Of a stretch of DNA of 64,000 nucleotides, positions 32,593 to 43,981 are shown piece after piece (the stretch's first letter is position 1; every line of letters begins with the position of its first letter). This DNA is from Tillandsia leiboldiana. Taxonomy: Eukaryota > Streptophyta > Magnoliopsida > Poales > Bromeliaceae. The notes under the pieces are model-generated. The model was not told where the DNA came from, did not search any database, and saw only the letters and a program-made list of their open reading frames with translations. Made by a program: the position numbers and the translations under genes. The stretch covers positions 9,560,323 to 9,624,322 of the forward strand of contig CM055064.1 of the NCBI GenBank assembly GCA_029204045.2, given 5' to 3'.

Positions 32593-35500
32593 TGTCACGC
32601 CCCGGGGTCGAAACTGCGACCCGGTTCGCCAACAGATCCGCCACCTATACCAAACCCGCATAGGCGAAGCGTCCTACCTGCAAGACAAGTACTACAGCTA
32701 AACAGATATCAGAGCTATAAATAAAAAATCTATTGTATAACTAAATCAATCACTGTACAACTGGAAATAAAACAAAATGTCCGCCTCCCAAAAAAATGAT
32801 AATCAGACAACAACCTCAAATACAAGAATCAGAACTCAACAGGGAGGTATCTCCAATAAATACAATAGTGTACAGGCTCTCAATACATAACAATGCTCAC
32901 TACAATAGTCTCTCAAATGAAGAAAATGAAATAACTAATCTACTGAATCTCTCCTCTGAAGGGGTACCGCTACACTCCAACGACGGGTAGGGAACTAGCT
33001 CGCGACTCCCTCGCATCGGTCAGAAAGATCAGCAACAGGAACAACAGGAACCGGAGAAGAAGTTCCCGTGGGAAAAGACACCACGACGGGTGTGAGAACT
33101 ACGTCCCAAGTAGTTCTCAGTGGGTGCCGCCAACAAGCCCGACGGTCTGCCCACTAAGTCCACTAGAGGCATAAAGTAACAAAAGCAGTGCTGTAAGGAA
33201 AGCTGGGAAAAGTAAACTCTACAGCTACTATGCCTCTATCTAGATGCTCAAAGAGTGGGACAGAAAGAACATGATGCCACAACTAACACTCATCTCTGAT
33301 CACTCAATCTGAACTGACTGCCTCCTCGGGTCCAGTCAAGCCTGCGCCAACCTACTGCCGTTACGTCCCGGAGGAGCGAACTTACGTAGGACGTCCATGA
33401 CTGCCAACACCAGCACAGCCAGAGGGACAAATGCAACGACAAGTCGCGATAGAAAAGCTCAATCTCACGCCGGTACAACATCCCGGTCTCGCCTACTCCG
33501 GAGTGGCACTCGAGGGGAGCGACCCGCTCGAGTAAAAGTAACCCATCTCAAGTATCTCTGTAAAGTATCTCTGTCAAGCTCAAATGTGGCTCATGCAGGC
33601 TATGATCCACGATCAAAACAGATCGGTAACTCCAAGCTCAAAGCACAACTCAGTCGGAAAAAGAACCTCGACTCGAACAGGAATAGCCCAAAACACCCTC
33701 ACAGCTATGTCGGAGAACCCTCAACGACTCAATCTGATAAATGCACGACCATGGCTGAGTCGGGAAACCTCCACGACTCGATCTGCCAGAACCCCAAGAT
33801 CCTCAAAGCTAAGTGGGAGAACCACCTCCACCACTAAATCAGAAAAACAACCTCTAGATCACACCCTACCAACTCATGGCACCAAGTCGCATCCACTGCG
33901 AGAAACTGTCTCAACAGGCCAAACAGGCCAAACGTCGCATCCACTGCGAACAACTGCCTCAATAGGCCAACATCGCATCCACTGCGAACAGCTGACTCAA
34001 CAGGCCAAACAGGCCAAACGTCGCATCCACTGCGAACAACTGCCTCAACAGGCCAACATCGCATCCACTGCGAACAGCTGACTCAACAGGCCAAACAGGC
34101 CAAACGTCTCAACCACTGACCCAATGAAGGGTCCGGGAACACTGAAAGACTAGAACCTACAACCCAAATCAAACAAGAACAGGCTCTAGGCATAGCCTCT
34201 CGTTGTTCTCGTCCCAAGAAAAGGCAGACCTTAGAACCCAGACCACTCGAATCATCTCGGTGGTTAATTTATAGGAAAAACTGTGACATTTCTTATTGAA
34301 GCCATCTGATCTGTAAGAAATCCATATTTAATGATTTTTAGTTCTGCTTAGGAAAACAGTTGAAACCAAGTTTTATATCTAAGCCTCGAAGGGCTAATGC
34401 CTTCGTCCAATCAAACAGGAACAGACTCAGGCGACCCTACGATGCTTGGAAGAAAATATTTGGTTGACAAAATCATATGTGTGTCCAAAAAGGTTCTGGG
34501 TTTAAGGTCCTGCTAACACTAATCTACCGCTGCCTCTATCACAGCGGCGACAGATAAAACAAGAAAAATAAAACACCTCGGGACCGCCGTCTACCCAAAC
34601 GGCTCCCGCTACAGATGAACAACCAACTACATCTACCAGACTCCACTCTGCTCCCAAGGACGAGTGTAACATGCACCCCGCACTAAAAGATAACTCCTGA
34701 CCACTCGGCCCACTACCCGGGCGAGGAAGAACACTATGTCCAGGAAAGTAGAAGTGTGGATGTCTAAAGCAGAAATAACCCTAGCCCAAGTGAGGGTTTT
34801 CTACTAGTCTGGTTACACATGCAACATATGACGGGGTGCTAGGTCAAGTTCCAAGATAACCATAATCAACAGCTTGTAGGGAAGGAAAATAAACACATGA
34901 TCATCTAACAGCATTAGGAACATCAATTCCTATAATCTAGCATGCTATATAGAACACATCTATAACATGCAAGTCCCTACACAGATAGAATTAATGCACA
35001 GTCCATAGGTCATGAAGACAAGGCCACCCACCAGAAAATGCTAACTGTCCGGAGTTCCACAGCTGAAAACACCAGAAGCAACAACCTCCACTAATCCTCA
35101 ACACCAACGGGTTCACAAACATCCGCAAATACTCCTGGGTACAACAAAAGGTCCAAGGTTACACTTTATTCCACAAAATAACCAAGTACAAAAATCTGCA
35201 GAAGACAGTCCTGAAGATCTGAAATTTCCACCTGCAGAAAGTGCCCTGAAAATTCCGATAAAAATATCACCGCGAGCGTCTCGTCGAGACCTTCGAAACG
35301 GGTACATGCACGCCCAAATCCGAGCCCCGTAGGCCAAGTTACAAATTCCACAGTACAGGTGCGCAAACACTCACAACCACACAACTGTAAACTCAAACAC
35401 AGATAAAAGGGGAATAGTATACCTTCGGGCAAGCCTCAGAAAAATCCCGGAAAAATACAATGATAATCCTTGCGACGAGTAGATCCAAAAAGTGTATAGG

Positions 35501-36774
35501 CTCGTCTCAATCCGACACTCGCGTGCGGAGATAAAATTCCGGCAAGGGGCCGCTGTCCAAAAACTCCACCAGAAAACAGCGGCTTAGAAATGCCTCGAAA
35601 ACCGTGTCATAAACTCTGAATCCAGCAAGATGATCAACACGAAAGTCGAAGACGTACCTCTCGTGATTCCAACGCCGCAGAAATCGTCCAAAAATACTGA
35701 CGGAGTAGCTCTGTAGACCTCCCAGATCAAACTGCGACGATAACGGGCCTCCGATGAAAAATCGCCACACTGCGCTCCGATGCCGAAGTCGTTGACGCCG
35801 CGGCTTCCAAAAAATCCGGGCCTCTGCCAGAAGATGCACAACACCAAGATCTACAACTTTTCTAAAGGGGCCATGGGCAGGGGAGCTCGGGAAAGGGGGC
35901 AAAACTCCCTCACAAGACGGCTATTTATAGGCCCAGCCCGAAAATCCGAATTTTGGACTTTTGGCCCAAAGTTTCGGGCGCTTGGCACTTCCGGGCTGCT
36001 ACAGTAACGGGCCGGGCCCGTTACTGTTCACGCCCGAAAGCCCCTAGGCCCGCCACGCGTCCACCGACACTCCCCGCGCCCGGCGTACGCGCGCCCGCGA
36101 ATCGCGGAGCGACATGTGGCCGACACGCGGGCGTGGGGTGGCTGCGCCCGGCCAATCGCGGGGCGCCACGTGGCGCCCCCACGTTGCTTCCCAACCGCCC
36201 CGCCGTACGGCCACCTGCTCCAGCCGCAGCGTGGACCGCGCGCACCAGGACCCGCCAACCACGCTCGGCCACGTGTCCGCACCCGGTCCACCGTGCACCC
36301 GCGCCTCTTCCGTGGACCGCGCCCGCTGCGCCGGCCAACCTGAAGGCGCCACGCGTCCTCCGCCCGGGTGCACGCCTCCGCGGTGGACCGCACGCCTCCG
36401 CGGTGGACCGCGCGCCTCCGCCGCCGCCAGCCGCCGCGCTCCGCCGCCCGCCGCCGCCGCCGGCGCCTCTCCGGCAGCCGGAACAGTACCCAAGACCTCG
36501 AAATGCGTGTTTTCGCATCCGGACTCCGAAAAATACAAGTAAATAGCCCGTTTCGATCGTTTTCGCGCGCTGAATCCAAATCCGATGTCCGATTTGCCAA
36601 ATTCCACTTCTAAAATTTCTCAAAAATTCCCGGGAAAGCAAACTTGATCCATTTTTCATGCCGAGTCCAAATCTTGGGTCCAATATGCGCGCAAACACCT
36701 CCAACACCCAACACGGGTCTCCAGAAGCCGCAGATCCAACAGTAATCCAAACGTGGGAATTCCGGGTCCTCACA
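32593..36774 (-). repeat. 5' LTR of D
   Basis: 4182 bp, almost identical to 25530-29724. It carries the same TATA box (35921-35930), CCAAT/CCACG modules (perfect one at 36152-36170), splice-donor-like site (35656) and tandem repeats (33881-34113). As the upstream LTR it would drive the element transcript. Confidence 0.9.
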
Positions 36775-36916
36775 CCCATTTTCCCCGTGCTCACGCTACT
36801 ACGTGACACACCTATACTTTGGTTATCAACTTGGTTAGTCACTCGTGATAATACATTCTGTGGATGTCAGTCATGATCACCTTGGTTAAAGTCGTTTTCT
36901 CTGATACCATAAAATC
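36775..36916 (-). other. E leader and primer binding site
   Basis: TGGTATCAGAGA on minus (36898-36909) lies seven bases from the E 5' LTR. The leader after it (ACTTTAACC...GACATCCACAG) is similar to the leader of element B at 57375-57415. An ATG at 36842 opens a short frame that the D insertion interrupts. CCCAT at 36775-36779 is the second half of the D target duplication. Confidence 0.75.
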
Positions 36917-38785
36917 TGTCACGCCCCGGAGGTTCCAAAGGAGCGGAAAACGTACCCATTTTTTTTTCTTAAATAATTACATGAACCTTGCATCCGGCAC
37001 GTATAAGACCCGCCACAGATACAAATTCACTCCCCAAACGGGTGGAGTCTCCTTCGTATATGCACGGCATCACCAACAAGTCCAATACTTTAACCATTCC
37101 AATCATGACATGCAACGAGGAGAGGATAAGTATGTCAAACCATCACCGCTATCTTATACAGTCTATAGCATAAACCCAGGGGTTTTGAAAATCGGTGCCC
37201 ACACGACACCCAGTTTTCTAAATCGTTTTCGCAAACTCTTTGTGCGGCCATTAGCTTGAAAGGATAAATCCACGGGTTTTAAAATCGGTGCCCACCCGGC
37301 ACTTGTTTTAAAAACACCTTTGAAACCGGTTTGTATTTGAAAACAAGCCACAATTACACATCCTATCATTCACCAGTTAGTTACAAGAGAGTCCTCATCC
37401 CAACATCCATCAGAAACCACAGTATATGAATCACAGTTAAACTAACCATAGTAATGCCATAACCAAAGGTAAATAAAATAAAGTATCGTTTTACTAGCCC
37501 TCTTAGCTAGTGTCCTCTAACTGATGCCTCACCGTCGTCCCGAAATCCACCCCTACTCGAACCTGTCACAGTGTGGGTTGTCAGTGACTGATAAAGTAGA
37601 GAACATGCAAGTAAACGCAATAAATAGAAAGAACACACCGCATCACTGGAGCATTTACTTTTCCCCTCCCCCTCATGTATCGCTAAATCCCTGTTGAAAG
37701 TCCCGCTGGGCACCTACCCCAGCTTTCAGAATATTTTGGGCACCAACCCCAATACCGTACTCATCTTCTTGGTGCCTCCAACCCCTCCACTGCCCAAGTA
37801 GCAGTCGCCTCACCTTGAGGGGTCCCCACTAACCTCCCCTTGTGGGGTACACGGGTAAACGACTTACCATCTTTCCGGAAATATACACCCTCTGCAGTGG
37901 CCAAACTGCCGGTGTGCGTGTAAGCAATATGAGTATTTTTATTGCCTTGCGACCTCAGCCACTATAACCAGAAAAGTATAACGCACTTGCGACCGCAGCC
38001 GCTTGATTGACATAGTAAAAGGGATTCACATGCTAGGGGGTTAGTCAAACTATAACCATATCTACTTTATCAAAACGAGTATTCGGAAACGACACCACAC
38101 CGGTAACAACCAACACCTACCCACCTTGATTATGCGAAACGTGTACTCCGAAGATTGAACCTCGCTCTCTGTTGACGCCCGGACCTAGAAGTAGTCCCCA
38201 AAAGAGCCGTGGTCAGAACAGAAAAATAATAGTGGATAAACCGAGCCCAACAACTCAAAACACTAAGGACAACTTGACCCGGCGGTGGAGCCCGTGCGCG
38301 TCGAGCGACGCGGCCGCCCCCGCGGTGTCGCGGGTCGTACGACAAAATCCACATCGGGTATTAAAATCCTAATTAATTAATTCCTCAATTAAATAATTCC
38401 TCAGATAAGATCCTTCGGAATAATTCCTTATAGATAATTTCTCAATTAATTAATTCCTCAATTAATTAATTCCCCAATTAATATTCTTCGGGATAATTCT
38501 TTAAAGATAAATCCCTCTTTTTTCCTCGGAAAGCGTGCCAAATCACTTATGCGGATTTCGATGCACCCCCTGGCCATTGCGATCACTTTCTACCCCTTTT
38601 CGGGAGTTCCATAAGTCGGAATCCGGATCCGATCGCACTGCCGTTCTCCGTTTCCCGAGCTCTATCGCAGAAAAATACCCGTACCTCCAAATTAGCGACT
38701 TAAGTAAACCCGTTACATTAGTTATTTTAAATGGAAACTTTATTAGCAGGAGGTATAAAGCGTTACAAAAGTCTATGATATTACA
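36917..38785 (-). repeat. 5' LTR of E
   Basis: 1869 bp, pairing with 19443-21310. The LTR-end stem-loop at 37013-37066 has a changed outer arm (CAGATAC for CATATAC). AT-rich AATTAATTCCTC-like repeats lie at about 38365-38480. Confidence 0.88.
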
Positions 38786-39087
38786 CCCATGCACCAAAAT
38801 GAGCAGAAAACTTCCGGGGGTCCGTTTTTGGTCATCCGGACTCCGAAAAAGGCAAGTAAATAGCCGATTTTCGACGTTTTTCCGTGCTGAATCCAAATAT
38901 GACCTCAGATTAACCTAAAACCCTTTCTAAATTCTTACAAAAACAGCCGAAGGGTAGGCTCAATCCAGAGGCCTCACAGAGTCCGTCCAACGAGTCCATT
39001 TGACGCGTTGTGGGTCCGACACACCAATAATATGTGTTCCACATCATGGGTCATGGGAGAAGATACACGGGGATCGGGGCTACTACA

Positions 39088-40678
39088 ACTGCCACTTCAG
39101 CGACTGAGATCACATGACCCAAAAATGCAACCTCATAGAGCCAAAACTCACACTTCTTTATCTTGGCATACAACTTCTTCTCTCTCAAAAGTTGTAGCAC
39201 TATCCTCAAATGTTCCTCGTGCTCCACATCACTCCGGAAGTAAATCAAGATGTCATCAATGAACACTACCACAAATCGATCAAAATATGATTGAAAAACT
39301 CAGTTCATTAGATCCATAAATACGACAGGGGCATTAATTAAAACAAAAGGCATCACCGTGAACTCATAATGTCCGTACCGTATCCTAAATGTCGTCTTGG
39401 AGATGTTCTCAGCCTTCACCTTTAGCTGGTGCTAACCGAACTGTAAGCCAATTTTGGAGAAAACACATGCTCCCTGCAACTGATCAAATAAATCATCAAT
39501 ATGTGGCAACGAATACTTATTCTTGATGGTCACTTTATTCAACTCTCTGTAATCAGCACATAATCTCAATGAACCATCCTTCTTCCTCACAAATAACACC
39601 AGCGCTTCCCAAGGCGAAACACTAGGTCTAACAAACCCTTTATCCATCAAGTCTTGCAACTGCGCCTTTAACTCTCTCAACTCTGCCGGTGCCATCCTGT
39701 AAGATGCCTTCGAGATGGGTGTGATTCCAGGAATCACATCCTATCCGGCGGCATCAAAGTCAACTCAGGTGGAAATATCTCCGAAAACTCGCGAACAATA
39801 AGAATATCCTCGCATCCCGGCACCGCCGTAGGAACCTCTACTACTAATGCTAGAAAAGCAAACAACATGCTCTGGCTGAAGAAATCAAGTCATCATTTGT
39901 CTAGCCCTCGCTGAAGAAATCGTTGTAGTAAACATCGTGCTCTGGCAGCCTCGATATATAAACTCCCCCTATCCGGGCTTATGAAAAGTCACCGTCCTCT
40001 CCCCGCAATCAATCGTCGCACAATATTGTGTCAACCAATCATCCATACCCTATATGACATCAAAATTCTGGAGCTATCGCAGGACCAGTAAGTCTGCAGG
40101 CATGATCCATGGTCCCAGCTGCATTGGGCAAGACCGACAATACTCCTCCACATGCAATATATGATCAGGAATCTACACCTCTAGTGCACATGATAACGGC
40201 TCTATCTCTAACCTATGCAATGATGTAAATTCTCTACTAATAAACGAATGTGATGCTTCAGTATCAAATAATACTCAGGTGCGAGTAGAAGAGATCAAAA
40301 TAATACCCATGTGATTTACTGCTGTAAAATCCTCAATCTGGGCTACATAAACACGTCCGCTTGGTAGTGGTGGTGGACGGTGCTGGAAGTCCTACTCTCA
40401 GGCAAGCTGATGAATAATGTCCGAGCTGGCCGCATCAATAACATTGGCCCTGCCTCTGCTCGCACTGCTGCGGTGAGTGAGGTCCTCCACAAATGACGCA
40501 CCTGTCAGATCGCCTCTGGTACTGCTGCTACTATGGCTGCCACTATGATCGGGGTCCTCTAGGCCTCTGCCTTCTTTGAAACCCACGACCCAGAGAATAG
40601 AATCATGGTGGCCTCGGGGATCTCGATCTGCTGGTTTGTCCCCTGTCAAATGGCGCTGGGCGTTTCTCCCCTGAACTT
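39088..40678 (-). pseudogene. Gypsy H gag end, protease and RT (right half)
   Basis: Order on minus: a gag end with two zinc knuckles near 40500-40400 (the first CVICGGPHSPQQC, the second CCHC-spaced but containing a stop); a protease/linker region near 40150-39850 (WIMPADLLVL); RT from about 39760 (RMAPAELRELKAQ, LFVRKKDGSLRLCADYREL); and VVFIDDILIYF with the catalytic Asp pair near 39260. Several stops break the frame. RT stops at 39088, where solo LTR G begins, and resumes at 6024. Confidence 0.85.
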
Positions 40679-41890
40679 TGTTAAGGATTTTGTTTTGGCG
40701 TATTTCGTGAAGTGGTATAAGTCTTGAAGATTGAAGATGAAGAATTGTGGATCAATTACGCCAATCTCAAGAAGAATGGATTCGGAATGATTAGGTACGT
40801 TTAACTAAATAATTTTGGTGATCCGAATACATTTGTATAGTTTAGAAACACTTGGATAAGTTTTTATTGCATAAAAATCAAAAACTGGACAAGTTAGATG
40901 TTCAGGATCCGGATCAGACCATTCCAGTCTGGACCCCAAACCTTAAATTCTGCAAAATTGCATGAACAGTCCGGACCTCCCCTGTTTAAGTCCGAACCCC
41001 GAACTGCGATTTTCAAAAAAATTTCAGAAAAAAGACGACAGTCCGGATCAGCCAAATCCAGTCCGGACCGCCGTGCGGAAAAAATTCTGTTAAGTCAGTT
41101 TTTGATGCTTATCTCTTTCCAAAGGTTTCTAACCTATAAATAAACCCTAATTTCATCTTTTAGAGTAAGGGAAAGAATCGAAAAATCGATCGGGAAAAAT
41201 AATAAAAAAATTCACAAATATAGAGAAGAAAGGAAAACACGATTAAATTCATGTTTCTTCATCTATATTGTTCAATTTGATTCTAGGGTTTCCAAACTCC
41301 TATTTCTTGTAGAATCAAATTGAAGAATACTTAGATGGTATTTCTGTATCTATCTTTGATCTAAGTATTCGGAGGATCATCACCAAACAAAAACAACGAT
41401 TTTACCAAAAATCGGCACGAGGATTCGCGTGGCCTTGTGGATTCAAGGTGCTATCGCTCTCGTGGATTCGGAGCGAGGCGCGTTCATGCGATCGAGACGT
41501 GTCTCATTGGTAAAGACCGTGGATTCGGTTGAGCGTCGTGGATTCGACGTTGAGCGTCGTGGATTCGGCGTTGGGACGCAAACCGTGGATTCGAGGAGCG
41601 TTCGGAGCGAGCGGAGAAGATCAACTAGGAGCGTATGGAAAAGGTTGAGTCGTAGGGTTACGGTAAATCACCTTGTACGTGTTTAATCTTAGTGGATTTC
41701 GCCGTGTTATCGGTCCCGTAGTTTTTTACTCATGTGACGGAGTTTTCCACGTAAATCTTGCGTACTTTGTTTATTTTCTGCATTGGGTTATTTTTTACGC
41801 AACGATTTGGTGTGTTTATTGTTTTCACCTATTAACCCCCCCTCTAGGTGGTTTTTCCCCTATTCAGATCCATATTATTCATAACCCACA
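40679..41890 (+). repeat. 5' LTR of Copia J
   Basis: TGTTAAGGATTT...CATAACCCACA, 1212 bp. It contains scattered GTCCGGA/TCCGGAT motifs at 40910-41080 and a cluster of eight GTGGATTC(G/A) motifs at 41435-41600, both also present in the I LTR. Confidence 0.88.
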
Positions 41891-41892
41891 AG

Positions 41893-41904
41893 TGGTATCA
41901 GAGC
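41893..41904 (+). promoter_or_regulatory. Primer binding site, initiator-Met tRNA, Copia J
   Basis: TGGTATCAGAGC two bases after the LTR end. Confidence 0.88.
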
Positions 41905-41923
41905 GGGAATAGGGTTGTAAACA

Positions 41924-43981
41924 ATGGTTGAAGGTGGAAACATCAATAGACCACCATTCTTCGATGGTACAAATTATGCATATTGGAAAGTACGCATGAG
42001 AGCGTTTTTAATTTCCATCGATGAACGGGTTTGGCAATCAATTGAGTTTGGATGGACAAATCCTACTGAGATTATTGTCGATGTTGTCACCATCAAACCT
42101 AGGTCGAAATGGACTAAGGAAGAAATTGATACATCCTCTTACAACGGCAAAGGAATTAGCGCCTTATTTAATGCTTTGTCGCAAACTGAATTCTCTCGCA
42201 TCTCGGCATGTGAGACTGCGAAAGAAATCTGGGATACTCTACAAGTTACACATGAGGGAACAAGTTTAGTGAAGATTCAAAAACTGCAAATGCTTACGAG
42301 CAAATTTGACTCTATTTTTTTGGCAGAAAATGAATCGTTCACAGATTATTATACACGATTGCAAGATATCGTTAATACATGTGCTAACTTGGGAGAGAAA
42401 ATTCCCGAATCTAAAGTTGTAAGAACGATTTTGAGAACTCTTCCTGAAAAATTTCGCCCTAAGGTCACAGCCATTGAAACAGTAAAACACCCGTACGAAA
42501 TCAAAGTAGAAGAATTAGTTGGTGCACTTCAAACGTATGAAATGACTTTTCCTACTAACTATTCTTCTAGAAAGCCTTCCTCTTCTTCTAAGTCCTCAGG
42601 TTTTGCATTGAAATCAACAAAAGAAGAAGACGCAGATTCATCATCCTCAGACGCTGATGAGAATCTATCAATGGAAGATTTCGAGAAACAACTTGCACTC
42701 TTGACGAGGAAATTTCGCCGAAGCTTTCGAAGGGGAAATTCAAGTAAATCCTCTTCCTTCGTTAAGTCCAAGAAAGGCAAGGGATCTTCAAGCTTTAAGT
42801 CAAGAAAGCAAGAGGGTTCTTCAAAGGACAAGAAGAACTCTGAGGGACAACTCCAGTGCTTCAAATGCCGAGGTTATGGCAATATCTCAACGGAGTGTCC
42901 CAACAAGAATCCGTCAAAGAAGAAGGCTATGCAAGCCGTCACATGGGATGCCACTTCCACTTCCAATGAGTCATCTTCAAGTGATGAGGATAACAACGCC
43001 ACAGCATTCCACGCGTCCACAACTTCACCTTACATGTGCTTTTCAGCGACGACCTCTGGTTCATTATCCAACTCCTCCTTAAATGAAAAGAATGCAACGG
43101 ATGATGAACCGAGCGATTCCGAAGGTGAAGACTTTGCTTTTGCCTATCATGAATTATCGAAGGATTCAAAGAAATTGGCAAAGCAAAATAAAAGTTTGAG
43201 AAGAAGATTGCGGAATCTTGAAGAACAATCTAAAGAGGCAACTTCTCTCTCAAACGCTCTTGAAGAGGAAAAGGATAACTTGATCAAGATAAATGTTTCC
43301 CTTCGAGAGAAGAACGAGCATTTCGAGAAGGAGCACATCAAACTGGTGGATAAAGCTAATTACTTCTTGAAGCTCTACTCCGAGGCTCAACAAGAAAAAT
43401 TGGAGATGACGAAGACAATACTCCAACTTAAGGAAGATTTGAAGCGATTCTCTTCTGGAAGGAGCAAGTTGGACCAGTTGCTTGGTCTCAGTCAAACGAA
43501 TCGGTTGGGTCTTGGATACACTCGAACCAGCAAGAATCCAAGTTCGAGTGGAACGGTTTTTGTGCTCCAGTCGGTTTCTCCTCCTCCGACGAAAATCACT
43601 ACATCCAACGTTAACAAGCCTACCTCATCTACTTCGGGTTCAACTTGCACAAAGGTATGTTTTCGTTGTAGTTTTGCAGGGCACATTAGACGAAATTGCA
43701 AGAATGGAGCCAAGCGATCAAATCAAGCACTTCTTGCAACAACTACCATCAAGAACAAAGACCGGAATTCAAGAAGAAATCAATCAAAGGTCAAGAACAA
43801 TGGAAGTACACCCCACAAGACGACGTCATCATGGATTCCAAAGAAAAGTGATCAACCGAACAAGACGCGTTCACCAAGGAAACCAATGTCACGTTCATTG
43901 CCGACGTATTCCAAAACTCATAAGGTTTGGGTGCGCAATGGTGAATTCTTCTCTTGTCTTGTCATTCACACATCACTATGA
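41924..43981 (+). CDS. Copia J gag polyprotein (open, 685 residues)
   Basis: The ATG lies 33 bases after the LTR end and the frame is open. A DUF4219-like start (FFDGTNYAYWKVRM) is followed by a UBN2 domain to about residue 210 (ACETAKEIWDTLQVTHEG). A serine-rich linker leads to zinc knuckle 1 at about 312-325 (CFKCRGYGNISTEC), where Asn replaces the metal-binding His. A long coiled coil spans about 409-520 and zinc knuckle 2 lies at about 578-591 (CFRCSFAGHIRRNC, intact). It would form the particle and bind element RNA. The C-terminus is artificial, because the element is cut right after it and the stop lies at the junction. Confidence 0.88.
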   Translation: MVEGGNINRPPFFDGTNYAYWKVRMRAFLISIDERVWQSIEFGWTNPTEIIVDVVTIKPRSKWTKEEIDTSSYNGKGISALFNALSQTEFSRISACETAKEIWDTLQVTHEGTSLVKIQKLQMLTSKFDSIFLAENESFTDYYTRLQDIVNTCANLGEKIPESKVVRTILRTLPEKFRPKVTAIETVKHPYEIKVEELVGALQTYEMTFPTNYSSRKPSSSSKSSGFALKSTKEEDADSSSSDADENLSMEDFEKQLALLTRKFRRSFRRGNSSKSSSFVKSKKGKGSSSFKSRKQEGSSKDKKNSEGQLQCFKCRGYGNISTECPNKNPSKKKAMQAVTWDATSTSNESSSSDEDNNATAFHASTTSPYMCFSATTSGSLSNSSLNEKNATDDEPSDSEGEDFAFAYHELSKDSKKLAKQNKSLRRRLRNLEEQSKEATSLSNALEEEKDNLIKINVSLREKNEHFEKEHIKLVDKANYFLKLYSEAQQEKLEMTKTILQLKEDLKRFSSGRSKLDQLLGLSQTNRLGLGYTRTSKNPSSSGTVFVLQSVSPPPTKITTSNVNKPTSSTSGSTCTKVCFRCSFAGHIRRNCKNGAKRSNQALLATTTIKNKDRNSRRNQSKVKNNGSTPHKTTSSWIPKKSDQPNKTRSPRKPMSRSLPTYSKTHKVWVRNGEFFSCLVIHTSL

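Larger units (their letters stand above)
25530..36774 (-). mobile_element. Young non-autonomous Gypsy element D
   Basis: Complete element on minus: LTRs 25530-29724 (3') and 32593-36774 (5'), interior 29725-32592, TSD CCCAT on both sides. The LTRs start TGTGAGGACC and end GGGGCGTGACA. By eye the two LTRs differ by about ten substitutions and one 13-bp CCG-repeat indel in 4.2 kb, so insertion was recent. The interior has only broken protease, RT and chromodomain remnants and no integrase core, so it must have been mobilised by proteins from another element. Confidence 0.92.
19443..38785 (-). mobile_element. Ty3/Gypsy element E (Tekay/Del-like, chromodomain), interrupted by D
   Basis: LTRs at 19443-21310 (3') and 36917-38785 (5') face the minus strand, starting TGTAATATC and ending GGGGCGTGACA. 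The target duplication CCCAT lies at 19438-19442 and 38786-38790. The interior has, in order, a primer site, gag, RT, RNase H, integrase, chromodomain and polypurine tract; element D splits the gag region. gag and RT are broken and the integrase active site is altered, so it looks inactive. The LTRs differ visibly more than those of D, in line with D being the later insertion. Confidence 0.9.
6025..39087 (-). mobile_element. Solo LTR G of a Gypsy element, interrupted by C' and E
   Basis: On plus it starts TGTCACGCCCCGG and ends GGCTACTACA, so on minus it reads TGTAGTAGCC...GGGGCGTGACA. The target duplication ACTGC is present at 6020-6024 and 39088-39092. Its own DNA is 6025-8255, 18996-19442 and 38786-39087, about 3.0 kb. 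The rest is nested elements. No internal region of its own is present between the ACTGC copies, so it is a solo LTR left by LTR-LTR recombination. It resembles the D LTR in the hairpin, promoter and GC-rich array, but has a different 5' start. Confidence 0.88.
40679..43979 (+). mobile_element. Ty1/Copia retrotransposon J, 5' part
   Basis: 5' LTR, primer site and gag. There is no protease, integrase or RT: at about 43979 the sequence switches to Gypsy K. Same family as I. The long gag with two zinc knuckles and a coiled coil suggests a Sirevirus-type Copia, which I infer and cannot prove here. Confidence 0.85.
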
